NCBI RefSeq assembly: GCF_003259435.1
Contig: NZ_QLMA01000005.1
Location: 124,001-188,000, forward strand
Reading direction: 5' to 3'
Length of the DNA stretch: 64,000 bases
Origin: Chitinophaga dinghuensis
GTDB taxonomy: Bacteria; Bacteroidota; Bacteroidia; Chitinophagales; Chitinophagaceae
Positions 51,068 through 59,845 of this stretch are shown here, one piece after another; the first letter of the stretch is position 1, and each line of letters starts with the position of its first letter. The notes beneath the pieces are model-generated. The model saw nothing but the letters and a program-made list of their open reading frames with translations, did no database searches and was not told where the DNA came from. Position numbers and translations under genes: made by a program.

Positions 51068-51859
51068 ATGATAGATATCCGAACATTCGGGCAGTTACAG
51101 GAAGCCGCTACCCCACGCAGGGTGATGCGATATGTGATGGTATATTGCACCAACAAACAGATAGTAGCCCATATAGACGGGAACAGTTATTCCTTACGGG
51201 CACAGGATGCGATTACTATTACCTCAGGGCAGTATCATCACCTGGAACCCGCACCTGGCGCGGAGGGATATGTGCTGGAATTTACGCTCGACTTTTTCTG
51301 TAAGGATGACCAGGATATTGAGTTGATTTTTCATAATGGTTTGTTCTGCCATTTTGATCAAAATGAAGTGATAGCTGTTCCTGCTACCGTAATGCAGGAG
51401 CAGCTGGCACTGATACGCTCAGAACTGACCACCCAGCCTTATCAATATCTGACCAGCATCCACAGTAGAATTGTATTACTGCTGGTGACTATCAACCGCG
51501 CAAAGGTGGACCGTGGAGATGAAATCTGGAAACCCTCTGCCCTCTTTCTGCGCTTTCTGGAAGCGGTACGCCATCATTTCGGGCATGATTACAATGTGGC
51601 AGAATTTGCCCGCATGTTGCAAACAACAGAAGCCAAACTGAATGAACAAGCCCGCCTTCATGCCGGGAAAACCGCGCAGAACGTCATCTATGGCCTTGTT
51701 ACCGCCGAAGCCAAAAGATTGTTGCTGTATGGCGACCTGACGATTAAAGAAGTCGCCTATAAACTGGGATTCAATGATCCCTATTACTTTTCCAATTTCT
51801 TCAAGAAACAAACCCAGGTATCCCCAAAACACTTCCGGGAAGTGAATGGCCTTTCCTAA
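51068..51859 (+). CDS. AraC-family transcriptional regulator
   Basis: A 263-residue regulator with a cupin-type sensor half (VAHIDGNSYSLRAQDAITITSGQYHHLEP) and a C-terminal HTH pair: VAEFARMLQTTEAKLNEQARL, and TIKEVAYKLGFNDPYYFSNFFKK followed by VSPKHFR. It lies 14 bp after the phosphoesterase gene and is followed by the DoxX and cupin genes after 85 bp, which it probably controls: an 8-bp inverted repeat sits just before the DoxX start. Confidence 0.93.
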   Translation: MIDIRTFGQLQEAATPRRVMRYVMVYCTNKQIVAHIDGNSYSLRAQDAITITSGQYHHLEPAPGAEGYVLEFTLDFFCKDDQDIELIFHNGLFCHFDQNEVIAVPATVMQEQLALIRSELTTQPYQYLTSIHSRIVLLLVTINRAKVDRGDEIWKPSALFLRFLEAVRHHFGHDYNVAEFARMLQTTEAKLNEQARLHAGKTAQNVIYGLVTAEAKRLLLYGDLTIKEVAYKLGFNDPYYFSNFFKKQTQVSPKHFREVNGLS

Positions 51860-51919
51860 ATATTACATCTGTTTTACAGGATTCTCTATTCTTTCCCCCT
51901 CCTGTTTGTCTCAACTTTG

Positions 51920-51943
51920 TGCTGGTAAAACATAATACCAGCA
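51920..51943. promoter_or_regulatory. TGCTGGTA-N8-TACCAGCA inverted repeat before the DoxX gene
   Basis: Perfect 8-bp arms (51920-51927 and 51936-51943) with an 8-base spacer end one base before the DoxX ATG. It could be an operator for the upstream AraC protein or an RNA hairpin masking the start. Confidence 0.4.
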
Positions 51944-51944
51944 T

Positions 51945-52364
51945 ATGATCACCAATACTGCATTTACATCACTCTTACTAAGACTGGCATTAGCCGGAGG
52001 TTTTCTTTCTGCTGTGGCCAGCAGGACCGGCCTTTGGGGGAAACAATCTTCCGGATGGCATGCCTTTCTGCATTATACCGCACAGGTTAACTCATTTATG
52101 CCGATGGCAGCCATTCCCACCATTGCCATTATCACAACAATATTGGAAACCTTACTGGGATGCCTGTTACTACTGGGATACAAAACCAATATTACAGCGC
52201 TGGTAGCCGGTATACTTACCCTATTATTCGCATTAGCCATGGCCTATTCTTCCGGATGGAAGGAAGTGCTGGATTACTCCGTCCTGGCTTTCAGCGCAGG
52301 CGCGTTCTTATTGTCTTCACTTCCTACTTACCGTTGGAGCCTTGATTATTTATTGCAGCATTAA
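51945..52364 (+). CDS. DoxX-family membrane protein
   Basis: A 139-residue inner-membrane protein with four helices. LLRLALAGGFLSAVASRTGLWG and AIITTILETLLGCLLLLGYKT are the DoxX-type opening and central motifs. DoxX-like proteins are linked to quinone or thiosulfate redox and to oxidative stress. The cupin gene follows 11 bp later, so the two are one unit with the AraC gene likely as regulator. Confidence 0.9.
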   Translation: MITNTAFTSLLLRLALAGGFLSAVASRTGLWGKQSSGWHAFLHYTAQVNSFMPMAAIPTIAIITTILETLLGCLLLLGYKTNITALVAGILTLLFALAMAYSSGWKEVLDYSVLAFSAGAFLLSSLPTYRWSLDYLLQH

Positions 52365-52375
52365 AAATATAGATT

Positions 52376-52732
52376 ATGAAAACAGATATTCATTCTTACA
52401 TTACTAAAAGTCGGCACACCGCCTGGGAACCATTAGTAGAAAAAGGTATCCACTATACAGGTATTTTTGTAAAGTCGTTACGCTATGATGAGGCCAGTGG
52501 CCGTTCTAAGACGATTCTCTTAAAATTTGAGGCTGGCGCGAAATATCCTTACCATCACCATCCGGCTGGAGAAGAAATCTTCGTATTGCATGGAGAGGCC
52601 ATAGTGGAAGGTGCGCTTTTGCAGGAAGGGGATTATTTGTATACTCCTCCCGGATTCAAACATGCTGTGTATAGTCCAAATGGCGCCACTTTACTGTTTG
52701 TTGTACCAGAGGAAGTAGAAATATTGCCTTAA
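52376..52732 (+). CDS. Cupin-domain protein (ChrR-like)
   Basis: A 118-residue single cupin. Metal ligands H60, H62, E67 and H96 sit in YPYHHHPAGEEIFVLHGE and PPGFKHAVYSP. This matches the ChrR-type cupin fold used to sense or detoxify reactive species. It is cotranscribed with the DoxX gene (11 bp gap), suggesting a redox-protective pair. Confidence 0.92.
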   Translation: MKTDIHSYITKSRHTAWEPLVEKGIHYTGIFVKSLRYDEASGRSKTILLKFEAGAKYPYHHHPAGEEIFVLHGEAIVEGALLQEGDYLYTPPGFKHAVYSPNGATLLFVVPEEVEILP

Positions 52733-52757
52733 CTGGCATCTTCCATTATGCCGGTTT

Positions 52758-53954
52758 TTATTCCGGTATAATGGAAGTATTGTTCCTGCTGTTGCGTTGG
52801 GAGATGAATACTATCATCAGCGCGATAAGGCTCCAGATAAGCATTTGCCAGGTAGCCATATTCCAGCCACCCATCTTCCAGCTCATAAGGCCGAACCCAG
52901 TACCAATAGCAGCGCCGATGAAATACGTAGTCATATATACCGTATTTAATCTGCTATGGGCATGTTCATTCAATGCGTAGATGCGGGTAAAGTTAGTGAT
53001 CTGTGTAGCCTGTACGCCAATATCCAGGAAGAAGATGCCAGCAATTAGCGCTGTTGCGGAGAAAGGAAACATTTTTAGTAACAGAATACTTCCTGCCATC
53101 ATAGCCACAGAAAGATACAGTCCCCTGAAAACATTTCCTCTATCGGCTATCTTCCCGAAAACTGGCGCTACCAAAGCGCCACCAATGGCCACCAATCCAA
53201 ACAGACCGATACTCGCAGTACTATAATTCAACGGAGCTGTGCTTAAGTGGAAAGTAAGCGTAGTCCAGAAAGAGCAGAAAACGCCAAAGGTAAATGCACC
53301 TAGAATGGCTGCCTGTCGTAGTATGCGGTATTCCTTTATTAATCCCAGGGTGGAGCCAAGTAATTTGAAGTAGTTTCCTTTGAATTTGGGAGGGACTTCC
53401 GGCAGGTATACGCTCAGCAACAATATTGCAAATACTACTAAAACAGCTGATATGACAAATACATACTGCCACCCCCAGTAGCTCGTGATGATCCCACTCA
53501 ATACCCTTGATCCGAGGATGCCGGTGAGTATGCCGCTATATACCTTCCCTACTGTTTTTCCCCTGTTCTCTTTTCCCAGTGCTGCCGCCATGGGTAATAT
53601 TATTTGTGCCGGCGTAGAAAATAATCCGGTGAAGAAACTCAGGGCCAGCAAGGCGTTTGCAGAGTGTGCGGTGGCGGTGAGCAGCAATGTAACCGCTAAT
53701 AGTATGCAGGTACTAATGATGAGGTTTTTTCTATTCATTTTGTCCCCCAGCGGTACCAGGAATAACATGCCGAGCCCATATCCCAGTTGAGCCATCATAG
53801 ACATTTTGCCGATACTGCTTTCCGAAGCATGAATGGATTGTGCTATATTATGCAGGATAGGTTGATTATAGTAGAGGTTGGCTACGATGATTCCCGCCGA
53901 TGCCGCCATCACAGGTATTCCCCATGCAGCTTTCCGTTCAAGCGCTAATTCCAT
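52758..53954 (-). CDS. MFS transporter (DHA1/CynX-like)
   Basis: A 398-residue inner-membrane protein with about 12 helices. It has ANLYYNQPILHNIAQ in helix 1 and LVPLGDKMNRKNLIIS in the helix 2-3 loop, a typical G-x-x-x-D-R-like MFS motif. Such transporters often export arabinose or small drugs. It is divergent from the AraC regulator at 54036, with promoter boxes for both genes in the 81-bp gap. Confidence 0.92.
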   Translation of the reverse strand: MELALERKAAWGIPVMAASAGIIVANLYYNQPILHNIAQSIHASESSIGKMSMMAQLGYGLGMLFLVPLGDKMNRKNLIISTCILLAVTLLLTATAHSANALLALSFFTGLFSTPAQIILPMAAALGKENRGKTVGKVYSGILTGILGSRVLSGIITSYWGWQYVFVISAVLVVFAILLLSVYLPEVPPKFKGNYFKLLGSTLGLIKEYRILRQAAILGAFTFGVFCSFWTTLTFHLSTAPLNYSTASIGLFGLVAIGGALVAPVFGKIADRGNVFRGLYLSVAMMAGSILLLKMFPFSATALIAGIFFLDIGVQATQITNFTRIYALNEHAHSRLNTVYMTTYFIGAAIGTGFGLMSWKMGGWNMATWQMLIWSLIALMIVFISQRNSRNNTSIIPE

Positions 53955-53970
53955 TGTCTTTTTTTATTTG

Positions 53971-53978
53971 CAAAACTA
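53971..53978 (-). promoter_or_regulatory. -7 box TAGTTTTG of the MFS gene
   Basis: On the minus strand TAGTTTTG matches TAnnTTTG and ends 16 bases before the MFS ATG. It overlaps the TTTGCAAAACTAGTT stretch in the shared control region. Confidence 0.4.
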
Positions 53979-54015
53979 GTTGCTACGAGTGGGGCCATTT
54001 TGTAATATTTGATTG

Positions 54016-54023
54016 TAAATTTG
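54016..54023 (+). promoter_or_regulatory. -7 box TAAATTTG of the AraC gene
   Basis: TAAATTTG matches TAnnTTTG and ends 12 bases before the AraC ATG, giving a very short leader; no -33 TTTG at 19-21 bases. Confidence 0.4.
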
Positions 54024-54035
54024 TAAAAAACGATT

Positions 54036-54881
54036 ATGGAGCGTTTTGTGCAGTTTGACCCGATTTTCATTCGGCATTTCACTACAGGGCAATGGCCCTT
54101 TCCTACGCATAACCATAACCACTATGAGCTGGTATTCATACATTCCGGCAAAGGGATACATATATTGAATAATGCCCGCACACCTTATAGCGGAAAAGCC
54201 TTGTTCCTGCTGGCGCCACAGGATCAGCATAAATTTGTGGTACAGGAACAGACGGAGTTTAGTGTTATAAAATTCCTGCCGATCTATCTGAGTGGGGATG
54301 TGGAAAGTAAAGAGCGGCGCGACTGGAACTTGCTGATGGATGAACTGATTGTAAACAATGAAGAAGTGTCTGCCATCATCCTGATCAAAAAAGAATGGAG
54401 AAAGGTGGAACAATTGTTCCGCATGATTGTCCGGGAATGGGAAGATGCTGACAACCAGGCCAATGAACTAATGGTGCATTTACTACGGGGAATACTGGTA
54501 ATCCTTAAGCGGAATATCTTCGGAGATTCCGATGGAACGGGGCTTACCGCGGATCATCTTTCAATAGGCATCATGCACCATATCCATGAATATATACAGT
54601 CGCCCGAAGCGCTGAGTAGTACTTTTATTTCCGGGAAGTTCCATTTATCCGCCAGCTATATAGGGATGTTATTCCGGCGCGAGATGGGAATTTCTTTAAA
54701 GGAATATATTTCTCAATATAAATTCAAATTGATCCAGGCCAGGTTAAAACACAGTCGCGATCTGCTGAAGGAAATCAGCCATGACTTTGGGTTTACAGAT
54801 GTAAGTCATTTCAATAAATTCGTAAAAAAGTATGGTGGTCAGAATCCTAAAGATATCCGCAATAGCAGCAATGCCCTATAA
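54036..54881 (+). CDS. AraC-family transcriptional regulator
   Basis: A 281-residue regulator. The N-terminal cupin-type sensor has HFTTGQWPFPTHNHNHYELVFIHSG with the usual histidines. The C-terminal DNA-binding half has LSSTFISGKFHLSASYIGMLFRREMG and KEISHDFGFTDVSHFNKFVKKYGG. It is divergent from the MFS transporter it probably regulates. Its 3' end overlaps the convergent gene at 54876 by 6 bp. Confidence 0.93.
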   Translation: MERFVQFDPIFIRHFTTGQWPFPTHNHNHYELVFIHSGKGIHILNNARTPYSGKALFLLAPQDQHKFVVQEQTEFSVIKFLPIYLSGDVESKERRDWNLLMDELIVNNEEVSAIILIKKEWRKVEQLFRMIVREWEDADNQANELMVHLLRGILVILKRNIFGDSDGTGLTADHLSIGIMHHIHEYIQSPEALSSTFISGKFHLSASYIGMLFRREMGISLKEYISQYKFKLIQARLKHSRDLLKEISHDFGFTDVSHFNKFVKKYGGQNPKDIRNSSNAL

Positions 54882-55496
54882 AGTGATTACTGTCTGCAAT
54901 ATATCGCTATTACCGGATGCGCTATAGTCCATTAGTAAGGTGATCATCCGCACGATTTTTCCCGGCTGGGAATCTGCTTCCGGAGCGCGTTTCGTTACCA
55001 GACGTATTTCCCCATCCAGGCAACTGCCGAGGTCATACTTTGTACCTTCCATTTTAGCGGGTCCTGGTATGGGTGCTATGGCATTATTGATCACAGTGGC
55101 GAATGCCTGACAACAATGATCTCCTGCCGTTTTGGGGAGGGATACTGTGAATTTATTATCGATTAACCTGCACCATCCTGTTTGTAGCGTATACCCGTTA
55201 GCGTTAGGCACTAAACTACCCCAACTGGCGGGATCTTTATCTGGCCGGATGAGCCAGTAGATCTGTCCGGGGATTTCGGGGCGGATATTAAAATAGTTAT
55301 GATAAAAGCGGACGCCTGTTTTTTGCAGATGTTGGGGAGACGCGATCTGCCAGTGTTCGGCCATCCGTACTTCCTGGTTACGTTGGAGAACATATTTGGC
55401 GTATCCGGCTTTCATTTCCGCTTCGTTGGCATAGAAATGACCGTATAGTTCCTGAAATGCCGTTGCTGTTGCGATGTACTTCCAGTGTGTGTTCAT
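54876..55496 (-). CDS. Hypothetical cytoplasmic protein
   Basis: A 206-residue soluble protein with no signal peptide and no family I recognise. Features are a helical N-terminus (ATAFQELYGHFYANEAEMKAGYAKYV), a central FYHNYFNIRPEIPGQIYWLIRPDKDPASWGSL region and a beta-rich end (TKYDLGSCLDGEIRLVTKR). It lies 13 bp after the YdeI-type gene and is probably cotranscribed. Confidence 0.7.
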   Translation of the reverse strand: MNTHWKYIATATAFQELYGHFYANEAEMKAGYAKYVLQRNQEVRMAEHWQIASPQHLQKTGVRFYHNYFNIRPEIPGQIYWLIRPDKDPASWGSLVPNANGYTLQTGWCRLIDNKFTVSLPKTAGDHCCQAFATVINNAIAPIPGPAKMEGTKYDLGSCLDGEIRLVTKRAPEADSQPGKIVRMITLLMDYSASGNSDILQTVITL

Positions 55497-55509
55497 ACTG
55501 ACTAATGTG

Positions 55510-56016
55510 CTAAGATTTCTTCGTTCCCAGATAAGTGCGGCCGGCAGCCAGGTGATTGATGGTATCTGCCATGCGTTGGATGCGCGCCTCTGTGACGGTA
55601 ATTTCCAGCACCCAGGCGATGCACTCTTGTTGTTCTTCTTTTTTCATCGCTTGAAACGCTTTCCAGGCGGCAGGTTCATCCTGCAAACATTCCATAAAAT
55701 CTTCCGGTATCACTTCTGCTGCGGCAGGTTCGCTATCAAATAATACCAGGTGTACCGTATCGCCGGCTTGCTTCTTGATAGCCTTTCTGATAGCAGCGTT
55801 CACGGCCATCATCATTAGTCCGCCTTTATTAGGCATCAGAGAGAAAGTATCCAGGGTATGTTCATCAATCGTACCATACACTTTGCGTATTCCAAAATAA
55901 GCCTGCGTATTTTTAGGAATCTCCGGCAAGCGGATGAATGTCCAGCCTCCTTTCACCTCCATTTTTTCCAGGAGTACTTTTTTATCTATCAGGGGCATTT
56001 TCTTTTGTTCAGCCAT
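55510..56016 (-). CDS. DUF1905 plus YdeI/OmpD-associated-type protein
   Basis: A 168-residue protein with an N-terminal DUF1905 beta-barrel (VKGGWTFIRLPEIPKNTQAYFGIRKVYGTID; LMPNKGGLMMMAVNAAIRKAI; GDTVHLVLF, in order) and a C-terminal bacteriocin-resistance YdeI/OmpD-associated helical domain (EDFMECLQDEPAAWKAFQAM; RIQRMADTINHLAAGR). The fusion is standard for the family, whose function is unclear. Followed 13 bp later by an unknown gene. Confidence 0.88.
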   Translation of the reverse strand: MAEQKKMPLIDKKVLLEKMEVKGGWTFIRLPEIPKNTQAYFGIRKVYGTIDEHTLDTFSLMPNKGGLMMMAVNAAIRKAIKKQAGDTVHLVLFDSEPAAAEVIPEDFMECLQDEPAAWKAFQAMKKEEQQECIAWVLEITVTEARIQRMADTINHLAAGRTYLGTKKS

Positions 56017-56145
56017 GTGGATATCGGTATGCTACAAAATTTTCAAGTAAAAAAATAAAGCACATGATGCGTACTATTCCCGTCGCGAAATTATATCTTT
56101 AATTGCAACCTGAACCTAAATCCAGCATTTAATATTTTCTTGCAT

Positions 56146-58563
56146 ATGCGCCTGCTGACCATGCTGTGCTGTTGTCTGTTATTGACCAATATCCAACTGA
56201 AAGCGCAATCTTCCGGCAGGGACTATCATGGACAGGTGATAACGGCGCCAAAGACTCCCGTTCCTTATGCCAGTGTGGTATTACTATCTGCTGTGGACTC
56301 CTCACGGATAAAAGGGGCGGTTGCTGATAACGAGGGGTATTTCACGATCAGAGATATTCCGGCCCTTCCGGCATTATTGCGGGTTACCGCTATGGGATAT
56401 GAGTCCAGGTATATAACGTTAACGGATATATCCAAACAGCAACAGCTTCTCCTGGAAGCAAGAATGGAAAAAGAAGTAGTGATTACAGGTAATACCAGGA
56501 AGCCATTGGTCAATATCCGACCAGATGGCATTGTTATGAATGTGGCCTCCAGCATTAATGCCACTGGTCTGAATCTGATAGATCTGCTGCGAAAGGCTCC
56601 GGGAGTAATGGTTTCAGGGGAAGACAAAATTACTGTCAGCGGAAAATCGGGTATTCTGGTATATATAGACGGAGTACAGATCAATCTCTCCGGCGCAGAC
56701 CTGGCCGATTATCTAAAAGGTATACCTTCTGACAACATAGCTACAATTCAGATAGTCACTACTCCCGGTGCGCGTTTTGATGCCGCCGGTAATGCGGGTA
56801 TCATTCTCATTAAGACCAAAAAGCTCACACAGCCTGGCTTCAATGGCAATGTGGCTATTACTGCCGGCATTGGTAATTACTATCCCAAATTCAACGGCAG
56901 CGCCAGTTTTAACTACAAAACAGGAAAATTCAATACCTACGGTAGCTTCAGTAACATCAATAGTCTAAACCGTTATTCCAGGCACAATGTCAGGGAACAG
57001 GAAACCAACCAGCAACTGGTAAGCTTCGACCAGCAGTGGAACAACCGTAATCGCAGGAACTCATACAACTATAAAATTGGGACTGATTATTCCATCAATG
57101 CGGAAAGTACAGTAGGTATTTCCCTGGATGGTAACATTAACCGCAATGGATTTGATGCTACTTCTCAGACGCTCATTTACCAGCAATCGCCCCAACTTCC
57201 GGACTCTACGCTGATCGCCAGGAATGTCACCCATTTCCGGCCCTACAACAACACCTTAAGCGGCAGTTATACCTACCTTGATACGACAGGAAGAGAATTA
57301 GCCATTACCGCAAGTTATGGCGCCAATAAAAAAGCAGCCGATGCATGGCTGCCCAATACTTACTTTCATCCGGATGGCACTCCCGGCTATAGCACTGCAT
57401 TTACTAATCAGCACCGCGCCAATTATACCTTCGGGGCTGCCAGGGCTGATTATCGCCAAAAATTGGGGCTTGGCAATCTGGAAACCGGTATCAAGTTCAG
57501 TGATGTACAATCAGACAATGATATGCGGTTCTACTCCATTCAAGCCGACCAGCATCTCCCTGACACCGGTCGTACCAACCGATTCCTCTATAAAGAGATC
57601 ATAACCGCAGGTTATTTCAGTTATTCCTTTAAGTTAAAACGATTCTCATTCGTACTAGGACTACGCGGAGAACATACCGCCGGAAATGGCCAACTGTATA
57701 GCCTGAAGGGAAACCAGTTACAAGCGGTAGATACCGCATTTTTCAATTTGTTCCCGAATATACTGACCACCTGGAAATTTCATCCACAGCATAACGTATC
57801 GTTGTCCTATAACCGGCGGATAGACAGACCCACCTATCTGTCGCTGAATCCGTTCCTGTTTGTGATGGACGAGTTATCTTATGAAACAGGAAATCCTTTC
57901 CTGCGGCCTATGTTCTCTGATAATTTGAAGCTGATATGGATCTACCAGGAAAAATATTCCGCGGCTATTAGTTACAGCGCTACGCATGATATGATATTGG
58001 AGTATGCAGATACGCTTTACGGTGGGAGAACTTTTAATACTTACGTCAATGTACCTTACAAGCATCAGGTATCATTGGATCTGAATGCCAGCAAAAATAT
58101 TACTTCCTTCTGGCAGGCAGCATGCGGACTGAATGCATTTTACATGGAGGTATCCAACATCCATCAAGCGAAGAACACCTCAGCCATCCATCGATTTACG
58201 TGGACGGCTTACCTGAATAATTCGTTTAGTCTTCCCCGTAAGTGGAGCATAGAACTCTATGGGTTCTACAACGCGCCTTTCCTGGATATTCCGGCACTGG
58301 TGACCTCCAATTGTGCGTTAGACATCGGAATACAAAAGAAACTCTTGCAGGATGCAGGCGTCTTCAAACTAACGGTATCGGATATATTTAACGGATTGAA
58401 TTATGACGCCACTCGTAACTATGGCGGATTATCGTATCGTAATATTAGCCATTGGGAAAACAGGGTATTACGTCTCTCCTTCAGCTACCGGTTCGGAAAT
58501 AAAAATATGAAATCGCCGGAATCGCGGGACAGTGGCGCAAAAGACGTCAAAAACAGAATGTAG
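56146..58563 (+). CDS. Outer-membrane beta-barrel receptor (carboxypeptidase-regulatory plug, OMP_b-brl_3 type)
   Basis: An 805-residue outer membrane protein with a signal peptide (MRLLTMLCCCLLLTNIQLKAQ in sequence order, cleavage after A20). It has a carboxypeptidase-regulatory-like domain (YHGQVITAPKTPVPYASVVLLSAVDSSRIKGAVAD), a TonB-plug domain (LNLIDLLRKAPGVMVSGEDKITVSGKSGILVYIDGVQIN) and a long barrel ending LRLSFSYRFGNKN. This is the outer-membrane-beta-barrel family abundant in Bacteroidota; cargo unknown. I take the ATG at 56146 over the TTG two codons before. No SusD-like partner is present. Confidence 0.9.
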   Translation: MRLLTMLCCCLLLTNIQLKAQSSGRDYHGQVITAPKTPVPYASVVLLSAVDSSRIKGAVADNEGYFTIRDIPALPALLRVTAMGYESRYITLTDISKQQQLLLEARMEKEVVITGNTRKPLVNIRPDGIVMNVASSINATGLNLIDLLRKAPGVMVSGEDKITVSGKSGILVYIDGVQINLSGADLADYLKGIPSDNIATIQIVTTPGARFDAAGNAGIILIKTKKLTQPGFNGNVAITAGIGNYYPKFNGSASFNYKTGKFNTYGSFSNINSLNRYSRHNVREQETNQQLVSFDQQWNNRNRRNSYNYKIGTDYSINAESTVGISLDGNINRNGFDATSQTLIYQQSPQLPDSTLIARNVTHFRPYNNTLSGSYTYLDTTGRELAITASYGANKKAADAWLPNTYFHPDGTPGYSTAFTNQHRANYTFGAARADYRQKLGLGNLETGIKFSDVQSDNDMRFYSIQADQHLPDTGRTNRFLYKEIITAGYFSYSFKLKRFSFVLGLRGEHTAGNGQLYSLKGNQLQAVDTAFFNLFPNILTTWKFHPQHNVSLSYNRRIDRPTYLSLNPFLFVMDELSYETGNPFLRPMFSDNLKLIWIYQEKYSAAISYSATHDMILEYADTLYGGRTFNTYVNVPYKHQVSLDLNASKNITSFWQAACGLNAFYMEVSNIHQAKNTSAIHRFTWTAYLNNSFSLPRKWSIELYGFYNAPFLDIPALVTSNCALDIGIQKKLLQDAGVFKLTVSDIFNGLNYDATRNYGGLSYRNISHWENRVLRLSFSYRFGNKNMKSPESRDSGAKDVKNRM

Positions 58564-59151
58564 TTACATGGTCTGTTCTATAGGCGACAAATCCCTGAGC
58601 GCAGCAGCAACCGCCTGTAATTGCCCACTATGATAGTATTCCGTAACAGGAATATATTCCAGCGTACCATCTCTTTTCACAAATGCCAGCAAACATTTCA
58701 AACTACGTCTACTTTGTCTTTTGACTATATAAACTGCTGACAGTTCTGTCCATTTGAAACCAGCAATCTCCTTACTGCTGATTCGGATTTGCATAGGCGC
58801 CCATCCTCTCCAACGCATCAGCAGGTAACCAGCAATGATCACTGAAAAAAGGATAAAGGGAATTGCCTTCGCCAGGTTCGCCTGATGAGCAAAAACCAGG
58901 AAAACTATTCTCACCCATGCAATACAAAACAACACTACAGGAATTAAAAAATAAAGATTTCTCATCAGGAATGACTGTAGTACAATGGTGACCGGATCTG
59001 GCATAGGTTTTATATTCGCAAAGCCCTGGGCAAAGGTTTGGGGCGACACGATGTCCACTGATTTAGATATATCCCTGCGGATGAAAGAGGTGGTATCTGT
59101 GAGTCCTTCTGCTTTTCGGACGATTTGTAAGGTATCTGGATGGGAAATCAT
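58564..59151 (-). CDS. Small two-helix membrane protein, PH-like
   Basis: A 195-residue protein. Two central transmembrane helices (about 66-86 and 93-112; NLYFLIPVVLFCIAWVRIVFL and AIPFILFSVIIAGYLLMRW) separate a 60-residue N-terminal segment from a C-terminal PH-like domain (MQIRISSKEIAGFKWTELSAVYIVKRQS; GTLEYIPVTEYY). The first residues contain no signal. Function unknown. Its stop lies directly beside that of the convergent outer membrane receptor gene. Confidence 0.75.
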   Translation of the reverse strand: MISHPDTLQIVRKAEGLTDTTSFIRRDISKSVDIVSPQTFAQGFANIKPMPDPVTIVLQSFLMRNLYFLIPVVLFCIAWVRIVFLVFAHQANLAKAIPFILFSVIIAGYLLMRWRGWAPMQIRISSKEIAGFKWTELSAVYIVKRQSRRSLKCLLAFVKRDGTLEYIPVTEYYHSGQLQAVAAALRDLSPIEQTM

Positions 59152-59202
59152 GTGGCTGAAAATTCAACACAATTTACAAATATTCCTTATCCAAAATAAA
59201 AA

Positions 59203-59222
59203 ACCGCCCGGCGCCGGGCGGT
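59203..59222 (-). terminator. Terminator of the tyrosine/histidine-rich protein gene
   Basis: A 20-bp self-complementary GC-rich hairpin (ACCGCCCGGC and complement) lies about 31 bp after the stop. On the minus strand it is followed by TTTTTTATTTT. Confidence 0.85.
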
Positions 59223-59253
59223 ATGCAGTTGTAGGTATAAGTAACGTATATGA

Positions 59254-59745
59254 TTAATCGTCGTCGCGATGATGATGCTTATGTTCTTTCCAGCGGCCGT
59301 GTCCATGGCCCTGATCATCGTCATCATCATGGTGACGGCGATAGCGGTCATCTTTACAATCCCGGATGATCACCTGTTTGCCATAGCATCCTTTGTATCT
59401 TCTGTACTGGGTGCGATAATAATCATCTCGCAGATAAGGTCGGGGCTCATTGATCACTACTTTGTAGCCACGGTATAAATCATAATGGTAATACCTGGGA
59501 AGGCTGCGGGCAAAAACCCAATCATCCGCATCTTCATCGAAATAAATAAATTGGCGATCCGGAATGTAGTAGTAAGCGCCGATGTCCGGGAGATAATAGT
59601 ATTGGGCATAGTCATATCCTACAGGGCCCCAGGTGGGCTGATTACCCACGTTTACATTTACATTGAAACGTACCTGGGCGTAAGATGCCGGCGCACAGAA
59701 AAAACCTCCGGCTAAGAGGCAGGCCAAGATGGCAAGCTTTTTCAT
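59254..59745 (-). CDS. Secreted protein with Tyr-rich body and His/Asp-rich metal-binding-like tail
   Basis: A 163-residue exported protein. Signal peptide (MKKLAILACLLAGGFFC then APASYAQ), a tyrosine-rich central part (YDYAQYYYLPDIGAYYYIPDRQFIYF) and a C-terminal tail packed with Asp and His (RRHHDDDDDQGHGHGRWKEH, then KHHHRDDD). The tail looks well suited to bind divalent metals; the protein is of unknown family. The ATG at 59745 was chosen over an alternative 18 codons upstream that would precede the signal. It has its own terminator. Confidence 0.75.
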   Translation of the reverse strand: MKKLAILACLLAGGFFCAPASYAQVRFNVNVNVGNQPTWGPVGYDYAQYYYLPDIGAYYYIPDRQFIYFDEDADDWVFARSLPRYYHYDLYRGYKVVINEPRPYLRDDYYRTQYRRYKGCYGKQVIIRDCKDDRYRRHHDDDDDQGHGHGRWKEHKHHHRDDD

Positions 59746-59812
59746 AAAAATATGGTTTGTAAACAGCTTATAACCAAATTGATGCCAGTTCGCTTGCACC
59801 TGAAAATTTTAA

Positions 59813-59820
59813 TACCTTTG
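59813..59820 (+). promoter_or_regulatory. -7 box TACCTTTG of the DUF3885 gene
   Basis: TACCTTTG matches TAnnTTTG and ends 25 bases before the ATG of the DUF3885-like gene; no -33 TTTG at the right distance. Confidence 0.42.
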
Positions 59821-59845
59821 TAATCTATGAAATTGACTTTTTACC

